This document shows positions 33,022-40,912 of a stretch of 40,966 nucleotides of DNA, piece by piece. Each line of letters opens with the position of its first letter. Position 1 is the first letter of the stretch. The position numbers were made by a program, and so were the translations under genes. Below the pieces are notes generated by a model. The model saw only the letters and a program-made list of their open reading frames with translations, made no database searches and was not told the origin of the DNA. The stretch comes from an uncultured Muribaculaceae bacterium (GTDB lineage: Bacteria; Bacteroidota; Bacteroidia; Bacteroidales; Muribaculaceae): assembly GCA_910587915.1 (NCBI GenBank), contig CAJUOB010000003.1, positions 161,864 through 202,829 on the forward strand. The letters are read 5' to 3'.

Positions 33022-35885
33022 AACCAATCGCTATCTTTGCTGCGGCTCTATGCGCAGTCTCGGCTGCAGCTCAGATCAATAATCCGGCAGCTCCCGGCGA
33101 TATGCTGCGCGCTGAGGCTTTCTATGCCTCCGGCGATGCCGATGCTGCCCTGGACCAGTTGCGGCGCCTTGGTGCCGACAAGACTATGGAGTCCGAGTGG
33201 CTCGACGCGAGTGTGCTGTATGCCGCCGGCCGGTACGCCGAGGCTCGCAATGCCTTTGCCAACTTCGCAGCGCGATATCCCGGCTCGGTATTGCGCACTC
33301 TTTGTGCCAAAAACATGGCCGACTGTCTTTTTGCCGCCGGGGACTATTCGGAGGCCATGAAGGCCTATGGCGCGATAGATCCTGCCGGATTGTCGGACCC
33401 CATGGCTTCGGAACTATACTACCGCGAGGGCTTTTGTGCGCTTGCTATGGGCGATAAGACCCGTGCCCGCTCCCTCTTTGCCAAGGCTACCGCCGGGGGC
33501 GACTATGGCTCGGCGGCCCGTTTCCATATGGCTGCCATCGACTATTCCAATGGCGACTATGCCTCGGCCCGCGCCCTGCTGCGCCAGGTCGACACGACCA
33601 AGGCGCCGGGTGATATGGCCGACTACTATCTGGCATCCATCGATCTTGCCGAGGGCAACTATGCCCAGGCTGCCTCGACTGCCCGTGCTCTTGCCCGTCG
33701 GCGGTCGCTTGAGCCGGCTGCGGCCGCCCAGATGCACCGTGTTGCCGGCGAAGGACTGTACCGCAGCGGCGACCATGCAGAGGGGCTTAAGGAACTTAGA
33801 CTATATATCGATGCTGTGACCGACCCTGCACCCGAAGCATGCTATCTGGCTGGTCTCGGAGAATATGAGAATGGAAACTATTTCGCTGCTGTAGAACTAC
33901 TTGGCAAAGCCACTGCAGCCGACGATGCTTCGCTGGTGCAGTCGGCATATCTCTATACGGGCCAGGCATTGCACCATCGTGGTGATGATGCGGCTGCTAT
34001 CCTTGCTTTCGACAAGGCTGTGAAGAGCGGCGGGTCGGATGCTGGCGTTCGCGAGGCTGCATACTATAATTATGCTGTGGCGAAGTCGACCGGCGCACAG
34101 GTGCCTTTTGCTTCGTCTGCCGATATTTTCGAGGATTTCCTGCGCTTATATCCCACCGGGGTATACTCCGACCGCGTGCGCACCTATCTCGCCGACGGGT
34201 ATATGGCCGATAAGGACTATGCCCGCGCGCTTGAGCGCCTCGAGGGTATAGCCAATCCCGGTAAACGTACGATAGCGGCAAAGCAACGCTTGCTATATCT
34301 CCTTGGTGCGGATGAAATCTCGGCTAATAAATTGGCTGCAGCCCGTATGCATCTCGACGCAGCCAGAGCATATGCCGACGCCGATGCGGCCACGGCTGCC
34401 GAGATCGTATTGCTCAGGGCTCAGCTCGATGCGCTTGAGGGCGACAATGCGTCGGCCGCAACCGGATTCCGGCGCTATCTCACGTCGAAGACAGCGCAGC
34501 CCAATGCGTCGGTGGCCCGGTATGGCCTTGGATATGCCCTTATGGCCCAGAGCGACTACGACGGCGCCCGCAAGGCTTTTTCAGAAATCGAGGGCGAGCG
34601 GGCTTTCTCGGCGCAGCAGCGTGCCGACGTGCTCAATCGCCTGGGTGACATATCATTTGCCAAAACTGATTTTAAAGATGCCGCCGCCTACTACCGCCGT
34701 GCCTACAACACAGCCCCGGCATCGGGCGACTATGCCGCATTCCATGGTGCACGCATGCTTGGGTTCGTGCGCGACTATGAGGGCAAGCTCCGGGCTATCG
34801 ATGCCTTTACCGGCGAGTTCCCTCAGTCGGTGCTTATTCCCGATGCCATGCTCGAGCGCACACAAGCTTTGATAAGCCTCGGGCGTAATGCCGAGGCTGT
34901 CGATACATACCGACGTCTCACCGAGACATATGCCGGCACGCCTCAAGGACGTCGTGGCTATCTCGAGATGGCCATGACTCTGCTGGATATGAACCGTAAG
35001 GATGAGGCTGCCGCCGCATACCGCGATGTGATATCGATGTATCCGACTTCGGAAGAAGCGGTGCAGGCTGCCGGTCTGCTCAAGAATATATATGCTGCCG
35101 AGGGCCATGGCGACCGCTATCTCGCATTTATGGAAAGTGTGGAGAACGCCCCCGAGGTTAGCGCTGACGATACCGAAAGGCTTACTTTCGAGTCGGCTAT
35201 GGCCACCCATAAGCGCAGCGGCGACAGTGCACCGCTCAAGGCCTATCTCGACCGCTTCCCCGATGCTCCCCATGCGCCGCAGGCACTCCTGATCATAGCG
35301 CAGGAGGAGTACGATGCAGACCGCATACCCGAGTCGCTCGAGCTTTTTAAAACATTGGAAACAAAAGCTCCGAATTCGACCATAGCCACAGATGCACGTC
35401 TGGGCGTGATGCGTGCGGCGCGCGACCTCGGCGACTATGCCCTGGCCGGCAGCACTGCCGAAGCCATCATAAACTCATCGGCTGCTCCGGCCGCTCTTGC
35501 GGAAGCTGTCTATACCCGAGGTGTAGCACTCGATGCCGATGGCCGCACGGCAGAGGCTATTGAACTATGGCAATCTCAGGCGGCCGATACGAAGAATATT
35601 TTCGGAGCCAAAAGTGCGTATCATGCCGCCGAAGCACTTTTTGAAAGCGGGGAGACCGACAAGGCTCTGGATGCCGTGCAGGCATTTACCACCAGCGGAT
35701 CGCCACACAGCTATTGGGTGGCCCGCGGATTTATTCTTCAAAGCGATATTTACCGCAAGAAAGGAAAAGACTTCGAGGCTCGTGAATATCTGGAGGCATT
35801 GCGCGACAATTATCCGGGTACTGAAACAGATATTTTCTCGATGATAGAATCGCGTCTGGCCGATGATCAGGCTTCAGGAAATTGA
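33018..35885 (+). CDS. Large exported TPR-repeat protein
   Basis: 955 residues from the ATG at 33018, giving MKPIAIFAAALCAVSAAAQ as signal peptide and a 4-bp ATGA overlap with the HAD gene. An ATG two codons earlier (33012) is possible but would lengthen the overlap. The mature protein is a solenoid of at least 15 TPR-like units (for example AGRYAEARNAFANFAARYPG, DYASARALLRQVD, GDYALAGSTAEAIINS). Many repeats have the A-x-x-F-x-x-F-x-x-x-Y/F-P pattern of outer-membrane or periplasmic TPR adaptors. Ala, Asp and Tyr are overrepresented. An outer-membrane barrel gene follows after 7 bp, so a TPR-barrel complex at the outer membrane is plausible. Function is unknown. Confidence 0.9.
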   Translation: MKPIAIFAAALCAVSAAAQINNPAAPGDMLRAEAFYASGDADAALDQLRRLGADKTMESEWLDASVLYAAGRYAEARNAFANFAARYPGSVLRTLCAKNMADCLFAAGDYSEAMKAYGAIDPAGLSDPMASELYYREGFCALAMGDKTRARSLFAKATAGGDYGSAARFHMAAIDYSNGDYASARALLRQVDTTKAPGDMADYYLASIDLAEGNYAQAASTARALARRRSLEPAAAAQMHRVAGEGLYRSGDHAEGLKELRLYIDAVTDPAPEACYLAGLGEYENGNYFAAVELLGKATAADDASLVQSAYLYTGQALHHRGDDAAAILAFDKAVKSGGSDAGVREAAYYNYAVAKSTGAQVPFASSADIFEDFLRLYPTGVYSDRVRTYLADGYMADKDYARALERLEGIANPGKRTIAAKQRLLYLLGADEISANKLAAARMHLDAARAYADADAATAAEIVLLRAQLDALEGDNASAATGFRRYLTSKTAQPNASVARYGLGYALMAQSDYDGARKAFSEIEGERAFSAQQRADVLNRLGDISFAKTDFKDAAAYYRRAYNTAPASGDYAAFHGARMLGFVRDYEGKLRAIDAFTGEFPQSVLIPDAMLERTQALISLGRNAEAVDTYRRLTETYAGTPQGRRGYLEMAMTLLDMNRKDEAAAAYRDVISMYPTSEEAVQAAGLLKNIYAAEGHGDRYLAFMESVENAPEVSADDTERLTFESAMATHKRSGDSAPLKAYLDRFPDAPHAPQALLIIAQEEYDADRIPESLELFKTLETKAPNSTIATDARLGVMRAARDLGDYALAGSTAEAIINSSAAPAALAEAVYTRGVALDADGRTAEAIELWQSQAADTKNIFGAKSAYHAAEALFESGETDKALDAVQAFTTSGSPHSYWVARGFILQSDIYRKKGKDFEAREYLEALRDNYPGTETDIFSMIESRLADDQASGN

Positions 35886-35892
35886 ACAAACT

Positions 35893-37569
35893 ATGAAAAG
35901 ACTCACAACCATCATAATTGCATTGTCTGCTGCGGGTATGGTCTCCGCGCAGAATCTAACGGCAGAAATCGATGTGGAGCGTACGGTGGTGCCGCGACTC
36001 ACATTGCAGTCGCCGCTTCCATCGGTTTTTCCATCGGTAATACCATCGACGTCTTCTCCGATGTCGCTTACGCTGTCGGAATACTCCGGCGGCGCGGTCG
36101 ACTATACTTCGCGTCCCGGAGGTCTGCTGGGGCCCTCGTTTACAGGTATTGCCGGCCGCTCGCCTTACCGCGGTTATGCCTGGGCCGGATATCTGCCGGC
36201 TTATAATCTCGGTATCGGTGCCGGTTACCGATTTGTTGAATCGGAGAATACCTCGGCCGGTGCGGCCATGCAGTTCGACGGCTCGAACTACTCGGCACAC
36301 CTGCCATCGGGCGCCACCAAGACTGTGAATGATAATACATTCGGCGTACAGGTCGATTTTCGGCACCGCTTCTCGGATAAGGCACGCGTAGGAGCCTTCG
36401 TAAACTATTCGCATGCGGCACTTTCGGCTCCTACTCTGTCGAACCGTGGCCAATCGCAGAAAATAGATGATTTCGATGTCGCTCTGTCGTTCGACGGACG
36501 TCACCGTAGTCTTGGCTATGGAGTGTCGGCCACAGTAGGCCGTTTTGCCCTTGGCGATGATGTGCTTCTTGGCGAAGGTGCTGAAGCTGCAGCGCTGCAG
36601 GGTCCGGCTGAGACTATGTTCGGACTTCGCGCCGGTTTGGGTGGCTCGACTTCCGACTCGATATTCCGGTTCCGGCTCGAAGCAGGTGTCGATATGAAGC
36701 ATCGTCGCGGCTCTGTGTGGACCGGAGAGATATTCGAGTCGATCGATAAGGCCAATCCTATGATTGTGAGCCTCGATCCGACTGTCGGTTTTCTGCTTGG
36801 CAATGTGAGTATCGACCTTGGTGCCAATGTCGATATATCATCGAATCTTGATGGAAGTTCGTTCCATGTGGCTCCGCAGGTGAATGTGGCATGGACGCCA
36901 TCGGCGCGTTTTGCATTCTTTGCAAATAGTAATGGTGGTGCTCAGATGACCAATCTGAGGTCGATCTACAATTATTCTCCGTTTGCTCCGGGTGCATTGG
37001 CCTATGATGCTACGTTCTCGCCAGTGAATGCACGGGCCGGATTCTCGTTTGGTCCATTCTCGGGCTTTACGGCAGAGGTATATGGCCGTTATGCCTCGAC
37101 TCGCAGGGCTCCGTTGCTCGCTGTGGTAGGAGGAGAGACTCCCCTGGCAGCTTTGGCGCCGACGAATATCAAGGGCTGGGGCGCCGGTTTGAAACTCGGA
37201 TGGACGAGCCGGGTGGCTACAGTCTCCGGGTCGGTGGAAGTGCTGCAGCATGGTGCTGACCGGGGCTTTGCCGATGCGCCCGACCGCGCCGGAATTGTGG
37301 CCGATGTGAATGCGCAGGTACGTCCTATCGAAAAGCTCGGCATAAACGCAGGCTGGCATCTGCGTGCGCAGCGCAGTTATCTTATGGAAGGCAGCTGCAT
37401 TGGTATGCGCAATATCAGTCGCCTCGACTTCGGCGCCGAATATCGTGTGACTGATCCTTTGAGCATATTTTTCCGCCTTGAAAACCTTCTGTGCCGACGG
37501 CCTGAGATTATTCCGGGTCTGACTACTCCAGGCCTGCATGGCCTTGTCGGGGCAGTATACCGATTCTGA
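35893..37569 (+). CDS. Plug-less TonB-receptor-like outer-membrane barrel protein
   Basis: 558 residues from the ATG at 35893, seven bases after the TPR stop. The frame is open 30 bp further upstream into the TPR gene, but only the 35893 start gives a proper signal peptide (MKRLTTIIIALSAAGMVSAQ). A short conserved N-terminal piece (EIDVERTVVPRLTLQ) precedes the barrel. The rest is amphipathic beta strands ending in DPLSIFFRLENLL through LVGAVYRF, which resembles the last strands of TonB-dependent receptors. No carboxypeptidase-like domain, TonB box or plug is present, so it is not a complete TonB transporter. It may be the outer-membrane partner of the TPR protein; transport or anchoring is unresolved. 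Confidence 0.85.
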   Translation: MKRLTTIIIALSAAGMVSAQNLTAEIDVERTVVPRLTLQSPLPSVFPSVIPSTSSPMSLTLSEYSGGAVDYTSRPGGLLGPSFTGIAGRSPYRGYAWAGYLPAYNLGIGAGYRFVESENTSAGAAMQFDGSNYSAHLPSGATKTVNDNTFGVQVDFRHRFSDKARVGAFVNYSHAALSAPTLSNRGQSQKIDDFDVALSFDGRHRSLGYGVSATVGRFALGDDVLLGEGAEAAALQGPAETMFGLRAGLGGSTSDSIFRFRLEAGVDMKHRRGSVWTGEIFESIDKANPMIVSLDPTVGFLLGNVSIDLGANVDISSNLDGSSFHVAPQVNVAWTPSARFAFFANSNGGAQMTNLRSIYNYSPFAPGALAYDATFSPVNARAGFSFGPFSGFTAEVYGRYASTRRAPLLAVVGGETPLAALAPTNIKGWGAGLKLGWTSRVATVSGSVEVLQHGADRGFADAPDRAGIVADVNAQVRPIEKLGINAGWHLRAQRSYLMEGSCIGMRNISRLDFGAEYRVTDPLSIFFRLENLLCRRPEIIPGLTTPGLHGLVGAVYRF

Positions 37570-37580
37570 GCAGATCGCTG

Positions 37581-37621
37581 AAAGAAAACAACGCCGCACC
37601 GGGATCTCCGATGCGGCGTTG
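37581..37621. terminator. Terminator between convergent operons
   Basis: Perfect 10-bp stem CAACGCCGCA/TGCGGCGTTG (37589-37598 with 37612-37621), 13-nt loop. On the minus strand it is followed by TTTTCTTT (plus-strand AAAGAAAA at 37581-37588), so it best serves the sigma-factor operon; it also lies 19 bp after the barrel gene stop. Confidence 0.85.
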
Positions 37622-37650
37622 ACTATGTTAGGACAGCATTGTGATAGCTA

Positions 37651-38109
37651 TCAGTTAGTTTCTATAAGAAGCTTTTCAACCTTTTCTTTAGGGAAGAGCT
37701 TCAGTGCTTGTTCTTTTGAAAGTAAGACTGAACATGCGCCATCGGTAATCGGCATTTTTACTATTGGTGTTGCCACAATTTCCCCATCGATGCTGATCAC
37801 TATGCGCTTACCGATGTGACTTTCGGTGATTTTTGCATATTCTGTGGTGTCGCTGAAGTGAAACGGTACAGTTATAAAGGCGCCGTCCCTTTCGTAATGG
37901 AAAATCTTATCCAACGAGACTTTCTCCTGTAGCAGAGCCGGGTCTACAGGTGAAATCTCTCCATTGGTAACTGTAGCCGCATAGATTGCTACATTCAGGG
38001 CCTTGTCTATGGTTTCCTCACTGTACCTTTCGTTCCTGCCGCATGCTGGGAGAAGTAAGCCAATGGTACATACCGCGGCAATTGATAGAAATAGTTTTTT
38101 TATTCTCAT
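37651..38109 (-). CDS. Lipoprotein with a SecD P1-head-like domain
   Basis: 152 residues. The signal peptide ends at LLPAC (Cys23), so it is a lipoprotein. Residues about 84-140 resemble the C-terminal head subdomain of the periplasmic P1 domain of SecD. DTTEYAKITESHIGKRIVIS matches SecD sequences of the type A-x-x-F-A-x-x-T-x-x-N-I-G-K-R-L-A, and SIDGEIVATPIVKMPITDG corresponds to the VLDG-x-V-x-x-APV-x-x-x-I-x-GG block of SecD. In SecDF, P1 binds substrate as it leaves the translocon. Here the domain is detached from any membrane channel. It is the last gene of the sigma-factor operon, 11 bp after the CPBP gene. The role is unknown; capturing or sensing exported polypeptide is speculation. 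Confidence 0.8.
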   Translation of the reverse strand: MRIKKLFLSIAAVCTIGLLLPACGRNERYSEETIDKALNVAIYAATVTNGEISPVDPALLQEKVSLDKIFHYERDGAFITVPFHFSDTTEYAKITESHIGKRIVISIDGEIVATPIVKMPITDGACSVLLSKEQALKLFPKEKVEKLLIETN

Positions 38110-38120
38110 ACCATTAATAT

Positions 38121-38846
38121 TTATAGTGTGGCAATCATTGCAATTGCAGGAAGATTATTGAATATATGGAGACCGACAGCCCACCAAAAACCAAGATTCA
38201 CCCGATAGTATGCTATCGCACAGCCGGCAAAGAATGGAACTGCGATTACGCATAGCATATATGGCAGGAGTTCTATGGTGAGATGCGAGAATGCAACCAG
38301 ATGGGTGAGGCCGAACAGGATGCTTGTAGTCCAGATTGCTGATTTGAAATATCTCAATTTCATCCGGTCCCAAAACTTTTGAGATGTAGTGAAATATACT
38401 ATACAAAATAGGGCAATCGCAACGGCTGTAAATATTAATATGGCCAACAATGAGATTCTTCCCAATCCTTGAAAGAGGATATATGCAGGAATGGCTGCAA
38501 GAGCTATCGCTATTTGCCATTTCTTGAATGAGAGGCCGAGGCGGAAGATGCATTCTTCAAGTACTGGCGCTATCAGAAGTAGCATCATTACGCCATAGCA
38601 CGCTGAGAAGATCGATTTCACATTTGTGGGCTCTCCTCCGAATTTAGTGAGTTGTTCCGGGTTTATGCCAAATTTATTGTAGATTGCCGTGCATGTGAGT
38701 ATCATCACAACAGCCAATAACCGGGTGGCCAGCCAGAATAGAATACCATATCCGAGAGTCCATTTTCTGGAGTGGTGTTCGTAATCGTTTGTGCGGGAAA
38801 GAATGAATTTCATGTCCTTGATCTTATTGGAGAAGCGCTCATTCAA
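38121..38846 (-). CDS. CPBP (Rce1/abortive-infection-like) intramembrane protease
   Basis: 241 residues with 6-7 hydrophobic segments. All family motifs are present: EExxxR at Glu97-Glu98 to Arg102 (LEECIFRLG), FxxxH at Phe178-His182 (FGLTH), and HxxxN at His227-Asn231 (HIFNN). In Rce1 the Glu, the two His and the Asn form the active site for cleaving substrates in the membrane; bacterial relatives cleave or protect against peptides, and some take part in regulated proteolysis. The start overlaps the putative anti-sigma gene by 8 bp, so the two are coupled. Starting from MKFILSRTND (38813) is possible too. AT content is higher than in most of the window. Confidence 0.87.
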   Translation of the reverse strand: MNERFSNKIKDMKFILSRTNDYEHHSRKWTLGYGILFWLATRLLAVVMILTCTAIYNKFGINPEQLTKFGGEPTNVKSIFSACYGVMMLLLIAPVLEECIFRLGLSFKKWQIAIALAAIPAYILFQGLGRISLLAILIFTAVAIALFCIVYFTTSQKFWDRMKLRYFKSAIWTTSILFGLTHLVAFSHLTIELLPYMLCVIAVPFFAGCAIAYYRVNLGFWWAVGLHIFNNLPAIAMIATL

Positions 38847-39390
38847 GCCAGTTCTGCATGTTATTGAATTTCTTGATGTTCGATTTATACCATAGGTATT
38901 CTACTACAAAACATACAAGGGTGATTGCTGAAATAAAGATAATTTCGATGGGACTGTAAGGTATAGGCGAGAAAAGTATCCCACATACCATTAGAATCAA
39001 GATCATTGTACAGCCATATAATTCGATATTTCTATAAAATTTTTTGATTGACAAGATTTGCGCCATCACCTGCACATGGGAGTCTTCGCCAAGATTTATT
39101 TTTCGTACCATTGCAATTAGGCGAAATGTGGCTATAATGCCAAATATAAATAGAAGGCAAAACGCGCAAAGCCACCAAATCGGCATCTTGGTATATGCCC
39201 ACAGCCGTGAGGTGCTGAGTAAGCAGGTGCCGACAATCAACATTCCAGCTCCCCAGCGGAAGCGATTGATCAGGCTTGTCTTGATGTCTTGATTATTATT
39301 GATTATAATCTCGTCCTTGCTGTTCCTGGCAATGTGCTCTATCTCGTTTCCCAAGGATTTCCATGTCGTTTTCAAATCTTCAAGTTCCAT
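38839..39390 (-). CDS. Four-TM putative anti-sigma factor
   Basis: 183 residues. The N-terminal 44 residues are soluble and charged (start MELEDLKTTWKSLGNEI), a sequence type typical of Bacteroidetes proteins encoded directly after an ECF sigma gene. Four hydrophobic helices follow, about 46-66, 71-95, 120-140 and 145-168. No zinc-binding HxxxCxxC motif is seen, so it is not a ZAS-type anti-sigma factor. It starts one base after the sigma factor stop, which supports stoichiometric co-expression. Its anti-sigma role is inferred from position and N-terminal type, not from a proven domain. Confidence 0.8.
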   Translation of the reverse strand: MELEDLKTTWKSLGNEIEHIARNSKDEIIINNNQDIKTSLINRFRWGAGMLIVGTCLLSTSRLWAYTKMPIWWLCAFCLLFIFGIIATFRLIAMVRKINLGEDSHVQVMAQILSIKKFYRNIELYGCTMILILMVCGILFSPIPYSPIEIIFISAITLVCFVVEYLWYKSNIKKFNNMQNWLE

Positions 39391-39391
39391 A

Positions 39392-39892
39392 TCAAATCTC
39401 CTTTTTAGATGATAGTTTAACTTTTATACGGGATAGCCGAGATGCCACAGTGTTGCGTGGAATACCCATGTTTTTCGCAATGTCGTCGTAGCTTAGTTCG
39501 TCGAGCCACATCAGTATAATGGCTTTGTCCATCGGATTGAGTTGTGAGATTGCAGAATACAGCCATTGCAGTTTATGCATGAAGTCCTCGTTTGACTCGG
39601 TCTCAAAATTTATGCAAGGGAATTCATCCAGTGGTACGGTCCGTATCTTATTGATCGATTTTCTAAGAGCTAAAAGGGATGTATTGATGCAGACTCTATA
39701 GACCCATGTCGATTCTGCGCATTCACCCCGGAAGTTTCTGAAACTTTTGAATAGAGAAATCAATGACTCTTGTCGAAGATCATCAAACGGAATGTCTGCT
39801 GTGGCATAAAAGAAACAGACACTGAAAATTATTTTTTCATGTCTTTTTACCAAGTCAGTGAATTTACTATTATAGTCGTGTTGGTGTTCCAT
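39392..39892 (-). CDS. ECF-family RNA polymerase sigma factor
   Basis: 166 residues with only regions sigma2 and sigma4. Region 2: FTDLVKRHEKIIFSVCFFYA, then DIPFDDLRQESLISLFKSFRNF and ESTWVYRVCINTSLLALRK, which corresponds to the -10-binding and core-binding helices. Region 4: LNPMDKAIILMWLDELSYDDIAKNMGIPRNTVASRLSRIKVKL, a helix-turn-helix for the -35 element. There is no C-terminal extension. It heads a four-gene operon with the putative membrane anti-sigma factor, a CPBP protease and a SecD-P1-like lipoprotein. ECF factors of this type usually activate their own operon upon an envelope signal; the signal here is unknown. Confidence 0.93.
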   Translation of the reverse strand: MEHQHDYNSKFTDLVKRHEKIIFSVCFFYATADIPFDDLRQESLISLFKSFRNFRGECAESTWVYRVCINTSLLALRKSINKIRTVPLDEFPCINFETESNEDFMHKLQWLYSAISQLNPMDKAIILMWLDELSYDDIAKNMGIPRNTVASRLSRIKVKLSSKKEI

Positions 39893-39911
39893 GCAAACAA
39901 CTGTCTGTTTA

Positions 39912-39919
39912 CAAAGTTA
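39912..39919 (-). promoter_or_regulatory. Possible -7 box of the sigma-factor operon
   Basis: TAACTTTG on the minus strand (39919-39912) fits TAnnTTTG exactly. The nearest TTTG upstream (39937-39934) is only 14 bp away, short of the usual 19-21. Expected start near 39907, leader about 15 nt. The poor -33 spacing would suit a promoter that needs an alternative sigma factor or an activator. Confidence 0.4.
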
Positions 39920-40021
39920 GTTGCAATTCTGTCCAAATAGTTCCATGAAAGATGCTTTTTGCCAATTTTTAGGTGGATTGTTAACCTTAATTATTTGTGC
40001 TTCGTTTACTCCACTTGTTGA

Positions 40022-40059
40022 TAAAAAAACGCCGCAGTGGAAATTTCCGCTGCGGCGTT
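40022..40059 (-). terminator. Terminator of the MBL-fold gene
   Basis: Nearly perfect palindrome (40028-40037 with 40050-40059, continuing inward through TGGAAA/TTTCCG), with an A-run at 40023-40029 that reads as a U-tract on the minus strand. It lies 18 bp after the stop at 40078. Confidence 0.92.
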
Positions 40060-40077
40060 GAGATCGGTATGGGTATA

Positions 40078-40791
40078 TTATAGTTCTATAGATTCGCCGG
40101 GAGTGTGGATGTAGTGCAGGGTCGTGCCAGAAGGTACACAGTCGTCGATGGCGCATGCCTGTTTGGTGTGGGCGCCTTCGATCATAGGGAAGAATTCTTT
40201 TACTTTTATCGTTTCGAGGAATACACGGGCGTAGTGTTCGCTGGCAATGCAGTCGCTCTCAAACACGGGTAAGAAAGCTATGTCTATTGCGGGATAGTCC
40301 TGAGCAAGACGATCGGTCGCCGATTTGAATCGGTCGGCTTCCTTGCCCGGTTTGTCCGATGGGTGCTCGAGTTCATCGGAAAGGGCACCGTCGTGGAATA
40401 TTGTGCGGCCATCTTTTGTTGTCACAAGATAGCTTACGCCTTTGCTTTTTCCGATAGCTTCGTAGGCACGTACTGATTTTATGCCGGGAAGATCCTCGAT
40501 GATGTCGCCTTTGCTCATACCTGCAATCGATAGGGTGTCGGGAGCGTTCTGAGGGAGTACGTCGTTCGACATTATATATATGCGCTTATGGTTTTGGGCC
40601 AGCTCGTAGATAGATTTATTGAAATGTTCGCGGCAGTAGTGTGTCACGAAGAATACCACCGGCTTGTCTTCGTTCTTTTCGAGAATGCGGTGAAGCGCAT
40701 GCGATGGATCGGTGTAGTAGTCGAAAACAAGTATGGCCTCGTCGGTAGTTACAACATAGCCGAGGCGGTCGAGATAGGTTATTCTGTTCAT
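40078..40791 (-). CDS. Metallo-beta-lactamase-fold protein with altered metal site
   Basis: 237 residues, resembling UlaG/beta-lactamase-fold hydrolases. The opening ITYLDRLGYVVTTDEAILVFDYY is the first beta hairpin, and VVFFVTHYCREHFNKSI (about 45-61) takes the place of the T-H-x-H-x-D-H metal motif: the second His is Cys and the Asp is Glu. GRTIFHDGALSDE corresponds to the next ligand region but lacks the usual GD after the His; PMIEGAH keeps a final His. Some metal binding through His/Cys/Glu may remain, or the protein may no longer be a hydrolase. No signal peptide, so cytoplasmic. It has its own terminator and lies downstream of tRNA-Val, which is separately terminated. Confidence 0.78.
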   Translation of the reverse strand: MNRITYLDRLGYVVTTDEAILVFDYYTDPSHALHRILEKNEDKPVVFFVTHYCREHFNKSIYELAQNHKRIYIMSNDVLPQNAPDTLSIAGMSKGDIIEDLPGIKSVRAYEAIGKSKGVSYLVTTKDGRTIFHDGALSDELEHPSDKPGKEADRFKSATDRLAQDYPAIDIAFLPVFESDCIASEHYARVFLETIKVKEFFPMIEGAHTKQACAIDDCVPSGTTLHYIHTPGESIEL

Positions 40792-40881
40792 GATTATATG
40801 CGTGTTTTAATATTTACTGATGGTATAACGTGCCATCGGTGCATGGGGTTCACGCATATCGAAACCTTGTTGTGTTGATAT

Positions 40882-40910
40882 AAAAAAAGCCGGCGGAAAA
40901 CCGTCGGCTT
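40882..40910 (-). terminator. Terminator after tRNA-Val
   Basis: Ten-base arms AAGCCGGCGG (40887-40896) and CCGTCGGCTT (40901-40910), loop AAAA, one mismatched or wobble pair; plus-strand A-run at 40882-40888 gives the U-tract on the minus strand. Confidence 0.88.
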
Positions 40911-40912
40911 GA

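Noticed and set aside
35863..35892. Ten extra N-terminal residues for the barrel protein
   Set aside because: They overlap the TPR gene and spoil the signal peptide; the ATG at 35893 gives a standard one.
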